Of a stretch of DNA of 10,573 bases, positions 6,333 through 10,573 are shown one piece after another (within the stretch, counting starts at the first letter, position 1; each line of letters begins with the position of its first letter). The stretch is taken from positions 1 through 10,573 of the forward strand of contig CALEWN010000115.1 of the NCBI GenBank assembly GCA_937925385.1. Reading direction: 5' to 3'. Source of the DNA: an uncultured Senegalimassilia sp. Lineage in GTDB: Bacteria; Actinomycetota; Coriobacteriia; Coriobacteriales; Eggerthellaceae. The notes under the pieces are model-generated. The model did not search any database and was not told the origin of the DNA. It was given only the letters and a program-made list of their open reading frames with translations. A program made the position numbers and the translations under genes.

Positions 6333-7169
6333 CTACATGCGCTCCAGGCGCTGCACCACCTCGTCGATCTGGTCATCGGGGGTGCTGGCGCCGGCCGTGA
6401 CGCCCACGGTCGAACAGCCCTCGAACCACGCCGGGTCAAGCTCGGCGGCCGACTCGATGTGGTGCGTGCGCGGGCATTCCGCGGCGCAGATCTCGGCAAG
6501 ATGCGTGGTATTGGCCGAATTGCGGCCGCCGATGACCACGATGGCGTCCATCTGCCCGGCAAGCTCCGCGGCGGCCTGCTGACGCTGGCGCGTAGCCGTG
6601 CACACCGTGTCCTTGACCTGCGCGGCAACGCCCTGGGCGCGAATGCCCTCGAGCACGTCGTCGAGCGCATCGCGGGTTTGCGTGGTCTGCACGACCACGC
6701 CCACGCGCTCGGGCAGGTCGACAGGCAGGTCGGCTGCCGTTTCCGCCACATGCACCTGCGCCCCGGCCTCATGGGCGTAGGCAACCAGGCCCTCCACCTC
6801 AGGATGGCCCTCCTCGCCCACCACCACCACATAGCCGCACTCCTCGGCAAGCGTGGCGGCGTCCTTTTGCGCGCGCGCGACATGCGGGCACGTGGCATCG
6901 ATCACGGGAAGCCCGCGCGCCTCCACCGAGCGGCGCACTGCCGGGGTGACGCCATGGCTGCGGATGATGATGGCCCCGTGCGTTGCCTGCTCGGGTTCCG
7001 ACACGGCCATCACACCGCGCGCCTCAAGGTTCGCCACCACCTGGGGATTGTGGATGAGCGGCCCCAACGTGAACGCGCTGCCATCTCCCTCGCTGGCCTT
7101 CAGGGCCAGGTCAAGGGCTCGTTGCACGCCGTAGCATGCGCCGGCGTTCTTGCTGCGGATGACTTCCAT
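6333..7169 (-). CDS. ispH: 4-hydroxy-3-methylbut-2-enyl diphosphate reductase (LytB)
   Basis: IspH is the last enzyme of the MEP pathway. It reductively dehydrates HMBPP to IPP and DMAPP using a 4Fe-4S cluster in the cytoplasm. The 278-residue protein has the three cluster cysteines C12 (GACYGV), C94 (DATCPHV) and C190 (DTVCTAT). It also has the substrate-binding histidines H40 (LGPLIHN), H72 (RSHG) and H122 with catalytic E124 (GHPEVEG), and the phosphate-binding segments GGRNSANT (214-221) and AGASTPD (259-265). Length and residues are all normal, and no fused S1 domain is present. The ATG at 7169 is supported by AAAGGA 6 nt upstream. A terminator follows at 6265-6312. The gene is separated from plsC by a terminator and a repeat-filled gap, so it probably has its own promoter, which I could not identify. 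Confidence 0.97.
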   Translation of the reverse strand: MEVIRSKNAGACYGVQRALDLALKASEGDGSAFTLGPLIHNPQVVANLEARGVMAVSEPEQATHGAIIIRSHGVTPAVRRSVEARGLPVIDATCPHVARAQKDAATLAEECGYVVVVGEEGHPEVEGLVAYAHEAGAQVHVAETAADLPVDLPERVGVVVQTTQTRDALDDVLEGIRAQGVAAQVKDTVCTATRQRQQAAAELAGQMDAIVVIGGRNSANTTHLAEICAAECPRTHHIESAAELDPAWFEGCSTVGVTAGASTPDDQIDEVVQRLERM

Positions 7170-7193
7170 GTCCGATCCTTTCGTATAGGTGAA

Positions 7194-7357
7194 GGTTGCG
7201 GCTCGCAGATTGCCGTCTGCGGCTTGCGGTTGGTAGATAGCGGCTTGCGGCCTGCAACCGAAACGTGCGGGTACGCAACTTGCAGCATGCGGATTTGCAG
7301 CTTGCGACCGCGGTTCACCGGTTTGCGGCTTTGCGACTTGCTGCTCAGAGGTTTGCA
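7194..7357. repeat. Degenerate heptanucleotide tandem repeat in the plsC-ispH gap
   Basis: On the plus strand the stretch can be cut into about 19 units ending in TGCG or TGCA. The first five are exactly 7 nt each from 7194: GGTTGCG, GCTCGCA, GATTGCC, GTCTGCG, GCTTGCG. They are followed by a 14-nt unit, then GCTTGCG and GCCTGCA, and later ACTTGCA, GCATGCG and GCTTGCG. Other units are mostly 7, 8 or 13-15 nt long. The consensus is roughly GCTTGCG (minus strand CGCAAGC). It fills most of the 241-bp gap, holds no credible gene, and resembles the short tandemly repeated heptamers described in cyanobacteria. Confidence 0.75.
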
Positions 7358-7373
7358 GGGCGCACGATAACGC

Positions 7374-7396
7374 AAAGGGCCGCTCTCGCGGCCCCT
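7374..7396 (-). terminator. Intrinsic terminator after plsC
   Basis: On the minus strand GGGCCGC (7394-7388) pairs with GCGGCCC (7383-7377) around a GAGA loop. It can extend by a G-U and an A-U pair, and is followed by TTT and GCGTT. It lies 16 nt past the plsC stop. The stem is strong and the U-tract short, so termination may be incomplete. Confidence 0.65.
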
Positions 7397-7410
7397 GCCC
7401 CTCAAACCTG

Positions 7411-8262
7411 CTATTGCTCGGCCTTCGCCTTCTTCATGGGGCGGGTCAGCTCGATGGCCTCGGCGGGAGTGTGCTCGGGAATGGGATGGGCGGCGAACAC
7501 CTCCGTGAAGTCGCGGCCGCCGGGGAACAGCGCGACCATATCCACCTGCTCACGCGGCACGCGCTGGTGCAGCGCGAACACCTCGCGCATGGCATACCAT
7601 GAGCACCCGTCCAGGCGATCCTCCTTCGGCAAGAAGTCGAAATCGCTTACCACCAGGGGCTTTCCGTATTCCACCGAGATTTTCGGAAAACGGATGCGCT
7701 CGCCTTTGCGCTTGACGTTCTCCGCCTCGCGCACGCACATGGGCAGGATGGGCGCCTTGCCCATCTTCGCGATGAACGCCGCACCGGAGTGGATTTCGGG
7801 CGTTTTGCTGCCCTTGCCACGACGCGTGCCCTCCGGCAGGATGCCCACCAGCTGATTTCCCTTCAGCATGTGCGCCGCGCGCTTGATGGCGGTGCGGTCT
7901 GCCGAATCGCGCTTGATGGGGAACGCGCCCACGCGCGAGAGGATCTGCCCCGCCAAGCCGTGGGCGTTGCCGAACAGCGAGTCGCGGCCCATCAGGCGCA
8001 CGAACTGGCTCGGGCGCGCGGCCATGTACATGAGCACCACGTCCAGAAACGAGGTATGGTTGGAAACCACCACCGCACCGCAGCGGTCCTTGAACGCGCG
8101 AAGGTTCTCGCGCCCGTCCACACGATAACGGAACAGCACCTTGAACACGAAGCCGATCAGCACATACGCGAAGTTCGCGAACCAATGCGGGATCTGCTTC
8201 TCATCGGTGGTGCCTCCGAGCGCGCGGTCCCACATGTCCTCGTATCTCAAAAACAAGCTCAT
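7411..8262 (-). CDS. plsC: 1-acyl-sn-glycerol-3-phosphate acyltransferase (PlsC family)
   Basis: PlsC adds the second acyl chain to lysophosphatidate, making phosphatidate at the inner membrane face. The 283-residue product has the acyltransferase motifs in order: HTSFLD (H69-x4-D74, catalytic), GAFPIKRD (112-119), LPEGTRRG (142-149) and APILPMCV (170-177). A hydrophobic segment at about 29-44 (ANFAYVLIGFVFKVLF) may anchor it. The C-terminal ~80 residues are family-variable and end in a charged tail. The ATG at 8262 overlaps the cmk stop as ATGA, which suggests translational coupling. It closes the tyrA-aroA-cmk-plsC group and is followed by a hairpin terminator. The acyltransferase class is certain. 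Exact substrate is inferred from the presence of PlsY and GpsA nearby. Confidence 0.92.
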   Translation of the reverse strand: MSLFLRYEDMWDRALGGTTDEKQIPHWFANFAYVLIGFVFKVLFRYRVDGRENLRAFKDRCGAVVVSNHTSFLDVVLMYMAARPSQFVRLMGRDSLFGNAHGLAGQILSRVGAFPIKRDSADRTAIKRAAHMLKGNQLVGILPEGTRRGKGSKTPEIHSGAAFIAKMGKAPILPMCVREAENVKRKGERIRFPKISVEYGKPLVVSDFDFLPKEDRLDGCSWYAMREVFALHQRVPREQVDMVALFPGGRDFTEVFAAHPIPEHTPAEAIELTRPMKKAKAEQ

Positions 8263-8939
8263 ACGTGCACGCCCTTCTCCTGGGCAAGAGCGCAGATGCG
8301 CTCGATGATCTGCTCGATGGTGCGACCCGTGGAATCCATCTGCACGGCATCGGGCGCCGGCTTGAGCGGGCTGGTGTCGCGCGAGGAATCGATGGCGTCG
8401 CGGCGCTCGATATCGGCGAGCACCTCGGCGTAATCGATGCTGCCCACGCCGCGACGCTCGTTTTGCGCCACGCGGCGATGGGCGCGCTCGGCGGCGCTGG
8501 CGGTCAAAAACACCTTAAGCGGGGCCTCGGGGAACACCGCCGTGCCGATGTCGCGACCTTCCACCACGTAGTTGCCCGCGCGGCCGATGCGCTGCTGCTG
8601 GGCCACAAGCGCCTGGCGAACGGCAGGCGCGGCAGCCACGGCGCTGACAGAGCGGTCGATCTCAGCTGTGCGGATGGCGTCGGTCACGTCCACGCCGGCG
8701 ATGGAGACGCGGCGCGGCAGCGGGTCGCCCGGCTCATGGGAGAACCCGATCTCGTGCATATCGGCGATGCGGCCGAGCGCTTCGCCGTCTTCCAGCGAGA
8801 CACCGTCCTTGAGCGCCTGCCAGGCGATGGAGCGGTACATGGCGCCCGTGTCCAGGCACGAGAAGCCTAAACGGCGCGCGACCGCCTTTGAAACGGTCGA
8901 TTTGCCGGCGCCGCTCGGGCCGTCGATAGCGATGATCAT
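8259..8939 (-). CDS. cmk: Cytidylate kinase (CMP/dCMP kinase)
   Basis: Cmk phosphorylates CMP and dCMP with ATP, recycling CMP released in lipid and cell-wall synthesis. The 226-residue protein begins directly with the P-loop GPSGAGKST (7-15). It then shows DTGAMYR (30-36), VVEGRDIGTAVFP in the middle, and the C-terminal signature RRDAIDSSRDTSPLKPAPDA. The start at 8939 is chosen because AAAGG lies 8 nt upstream and the P-loop follows at the normal distance; the longer open frame upstream is only a shadow of aroA. Its ATG overlaps the aroA stop as ATGA, and its own stop overlaps the plsC start in the same way. No fusion to other domains is seen. Confidence 0.97.
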   Translation of the reverse strand: MIIAIDGPSGAGKSTVSKAVARRLGFSCLDTGAMYRSIAWQALKDGVSLEDGEALGRIADMHEIGFSHEPGDPLPRRVSIAGVDVTDAIRTAEIDRSVSAVAAAPAVRQALVAQQQRIGRAGNYVVEGRDIGTAVFPEAPLKVFLTASAAERAHRRVAQNERRGVGSIDYAEVLADIERRDAIDSSRDTSPLKPAPDAVQMDSTGRTIEQIIERICALAQEKGVHV

Positions 8940-10255
8940 CGTGCAAGCCTTTCGATATCGTCCAGGAAGCCGGGATAGCTGACGCATACGGCCTCGAAAT
9001 CCTTGATGTTCACGGAAACCTTGCCGGTCAGGCCGACAAGCGACCAGGTCATGGCGAGGCGATGGTCGCCGAGCGAGTCGAACTCGAGCCCCTCGGGGAT
9101 CTGCAGGCCGGGCTGGCCCTCGATGTAAAGGTCGTCGCCTTCGCACCAGGTGTCCACGCCCAACTTGGCCAGACCATCCATTATAGCGGCAAGGCGGTCG
9201 GTTTCTTTCACACGAAGCTCACCCACCTGACGGAACACCGTGATTCCATGCGCATGGGCGGCCACCAGCGCCAGCACCGGGATCTCGTCGATGATGCCGG
9301 CGATCTTGTCGGCCGGCACCTCGCAACCGCGCAGGTCAGGCGTGTAGCAAGCCTCGATGATGCCGTAGGGCTCCTTGCCCGCCGCGCCCGTATGCGCGAC
9401 GCTGACCTGGGCGCCCATGCGCTCGAGCGTGCGCACGAAGCCGATGCGTGCCGTGTTCAGGCTGACGTCCTCGATCTGGATCGAGCTTTCGGGGCGCAAA
9501 ACCGCCGCGCAAGCAAGGAACGCCGCCGAAGAGGGGTCGCCCGGCACGAGCACCTCGCCGGCCTGGGGCTGGGCGGGACCTGTCACGTTGGCCGTGCAGG
9601 CACCTGCCGTGGTGGCCACGCCGTATTCGGGCAGCATGAGCTCGGTGTGGTTGCGGCTTGGCGCCGGCTCGTTGACCGTAGTGGTTCCCGAAGCGTACAT
9701 GCCGGCAAGCAGAACGGCGGTCTTGAGCTGGGCCGATGCCATAGGGGCGTCGTAGGTGAGGGGGCGCAGCCCGCCGCCGTGGACGGTGATGGGCAGCGTC
9801 TCGCGGCCCTCGGGAAGGAAACGCGCGCCCATCTTCATGAGCGGCGCGGTGATGCGGCGCATGGGGCGCTTGCACAGCGAGGAGTCGCCCGTCAGCGTGA
9901 CCTCGATACCCCACGGAGCCAGGATGCCCATGAGCAGGCGCACCGTGGTGCCGGAGTTGCCGCAGTCCACGGGCTCGGCAGGCTGGCTGGGACCGGCGGC
10001 GCCCCAGCCGGTGATGCCGCCGGCAAGGCTTCCGTCGGCCTGCTTCTCCAGGTTGACCTGGGCGCCCAGCGCGCGCACGGCGCCGATGGAGCTGCGCACG
10101 TCGGCGGAATCGAGCACGCCCGACACGCGCGAGGTGCCTTCCGCCATGGCGGAGAACAGCACGGCGCGATGGCTGATGGACTTGTCGCCCGGCACGCGCG
10201 TGGAACCGTGCATGGGGCCTTCCAGCGGTTTGATGACGGTGATGTTATCCGACAT
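8936..10255 (-). CDS. aroA: 3-phosphoshikimate 1-carboxyvinyltransferase (EPSP synthase)
   Basis: AroA joins shikimate-3-phosphate and phosphoenolpyruvate to make EPSP, the sixth step of the shikimate pathway. The 439-residue protein is full length. Active-site segments are VPGDKSISHR (21-30, K25), GNSGTTVRLLMG (99-110), GDSSLCKRPMRR (123-134), SAQLK (174-178), EPAPSRNHTE (196-205), DEIPVLA with catalytic D323, ELRVKETDR (346-354, E351) and GDHRLAM (396-402). The ATG at 10255 has AAGGAG 7 nt upstream and overlaps the end of the preceding tyrA gene by 11 nt. The GDKSISHR and NSGTT signatures resemble Bacillus-like rather than E. coli-like enzymes. By family knowledge that may correlate with glyphosate tolerance, but this was not tested. 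Confidence 0.97.
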   Translation of the reverse strand: MSDNITVIKPLEGPMHGSTRVPGDKSISHRAVLFSAMAEGTSRVSGVLDSADVRSSIGAVRALGAQVNLEKQADGSLAGGITGWGAAGPSQPAEPVDCGNSGTTVRLLMGILAPWGIEVTLTGDSSLCKRPMRRITAPLMKMGARFLPEGRETLPITVHGGGLRPLTYDAPMASAQLKTAVLLAGMYASGTTTVNEPAPSRNHTELMLPEYGVATTAGACTANVTGPAQPQAGEVLVPGDPSSAAFLACAAVLRPESSIQIEDVSLNTARIGFVRTLERMGAQVSVAHTGAAGKEPYGIIEACYTPDLRGCEVPADKIAGIIDEIPVLALVAAHAHGITVFRQVGELRVKETDRLAAIMDGLAKLGVDTWCEGDDLYIEGQPGLQIPEGLEFDSLGDHRLAMTWSLVGLTGKVSVNIKDFEAVCVSYPGFLDDIERLAR

Positions 10256-10573
10256 GGGTGTGCTCCTTAGGCGCTAGCGGGCTGAACGAAACGGAGAAAC
10301 CGGCGTTGATAAGATGCGCCGAAAGCTTGCCGATGTCGCCTTCGTCGGTAAGCACGAGCGAGAGCACGGCCGAGTCCTCGGTGACGTGATCGATCTCGAT
10401 GGACTGGATGTTGCACCCCACCTTGCTGGTGATGGTAGTGACCTCGGCCACCACGCCGGGGCGGTCCTCCATAGGGATGCGTACCTCCAGCAGGCGTTCG
10501 GTGCACGGCAGCCATGCGACCGGCAGCGCGCGGCGGGCGTCAGCGGCCTCGGCGAGCAGGCTGGTCAGCGTTG
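10245..10573 (-). CDS. tyrA: Prephenate dehydrogenase, C-terminal ACT domain (partial)
   Basis: An open frame enters from the right edge and ends with TAA at 10247-10245. About 109 codons are present. The sequence reads ...EAADARRALPVAWLP, then LLEVRIPMEDRPGVVAEV and GCNIQSIEIDHV, which is the start of an ACT regulatory domain ending at NAGFSVSF. An ACT domain of this kind, preceded by an alanine/arginine-rich helix and sitting directly before aroA, is the usual end of Gram-positive prephenate (arogenate) dehydrogenase. That enzyme makes 4-hydroxyphenylpyruvate for tyrosine, with feedback by aromatic amino acids through the ACT domain. The catalytic domain is outside the window, so the name rests on the ACT domain and gene order. 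An alternative would be another ACT-tailed enzyme. Its last 11 nt overlap aroA. Confidence 0.75.
   Translation of the reverse strand, partial: TLTSLLAEAADARRALPVAWLPCTERLLEVRIPMEDRPGVVAEVTTITSKVGCNIQSIEIDHVTEDSAVLSLVLTDEGDIGKLSAHLINAGFSVSFSPLAPKEHTHVG

Noticed and set aside
5511..7370. 619-codon plus-strand open frame opposite the LytTR gene and ispH
   Set aside because: It is antisense to two well-supported genes and runs through a terminator and the heptad repeat. It has low-complexity H/R/G composition and no domains.
7170..7410. Possible CRISPR array, small gene or REP element in the repeat-filled gap
   Set aside because: Units are only about 7 nt and degenerate, without constant repeats and unique spacers. 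The short frame through it (7100-7405) overlaps ispH and encodes a low-complexity R/K/P/Q peptide. No REP-type hairpin is seen apart from the plsC terminator.
8940..9146. Upstream extension of cmk
   Set aside because: It is a shifted-frame reading of aroA. Cmk starts just before its P-loop, with a ribosome site at the right distance.
9062..10270. 402-codon plus-strand open frame opposite aroA
   Set aside because: It is an antisense shadow of a fully motif-supported EPSP synthase.
1..10573. tRNA, rRNA, transposon, prophage or defence system
   Set aside because: No cloverleaf or rRNA signature, transposase or integrase motif, terminal inverted repeats or defence domains were recognised in either strand.

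Overview
The window is high-GC bacterial DNA in which every convincing gene lies on the minus strand. It therefore reads from right (10573) to left (1) in the direction of transcription. Gene content and order (tyrA C-terminus, aroA, cmk, plsC, ispH, a LytTR regulator, a PDZ/radical-SAM DUF512 protein, der, plsY, gpsA, then a secreted M6-type protease) fit a high-GC anaerobic Gram-positive. My best guess is the Coriobacteriia/Eggerthellaceae. That placement rests on gene order, GC content, and the use of LytTR and DUF512 proteins; it is inference, not a database result.

Layout in transcription order. (1) 10573-7411: a tightly packed group, tyrA (partial) - aroA - cmk - plsC. Each junction overlaps by 4 or 11 nt, and a GC-rich hairpin follows plsC. 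(2) 7410-7170: a gap containing that terminator and about 165 bp of a degenerate 7-nt tandem repeat. (3) 7169-6333: ispH, closed by a very clear intrinsic terminator at 6265-6312. (4) 6125-5397: a LytTR-type regulator whose receiver domain lacks the key phosphorylation residues. It is preceded by a near-perfect 20-bp palindrome and followed by a short terminator-like hairpin. (5) 5263-787: DUF512 - der - plsY - gpsA, a compact unit. plsY appears to carry a one-base frameshift just after its start. (6) 784-1: a near-consensus sigma-70-type promoter, a terminator-like leader hairpin, and the 5' part of a secreted M6-like protein that runs off the left edge.

How the genes fit together. GpsA makes sn-glycerol-3-phosphate, PlsY acylates it to lysophosphatidate, and PlsC acylates that to phosphatidate. 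Cmk recycles CMP/dCMP, which links to CDP-lipid and nucleotide supply. TyrA and AroA serve aromatic amino acid synthesis, IspH finishes isoprenoid precursor synthesis by the MEP route, and Der is needed for 50S ribosome maturation. DUF512 proteins are often found beside der, but their role is not established.

The core is ordinary housekeeping. The parts worth a second look are the non-coding structures (heptad repeat, 20-bp palindrome, leader hairpins), the degenerate receiver, and the plsY reading-frame break. I found no tRNA, rRNA, CRISPR array, insertion sequence or defence system.
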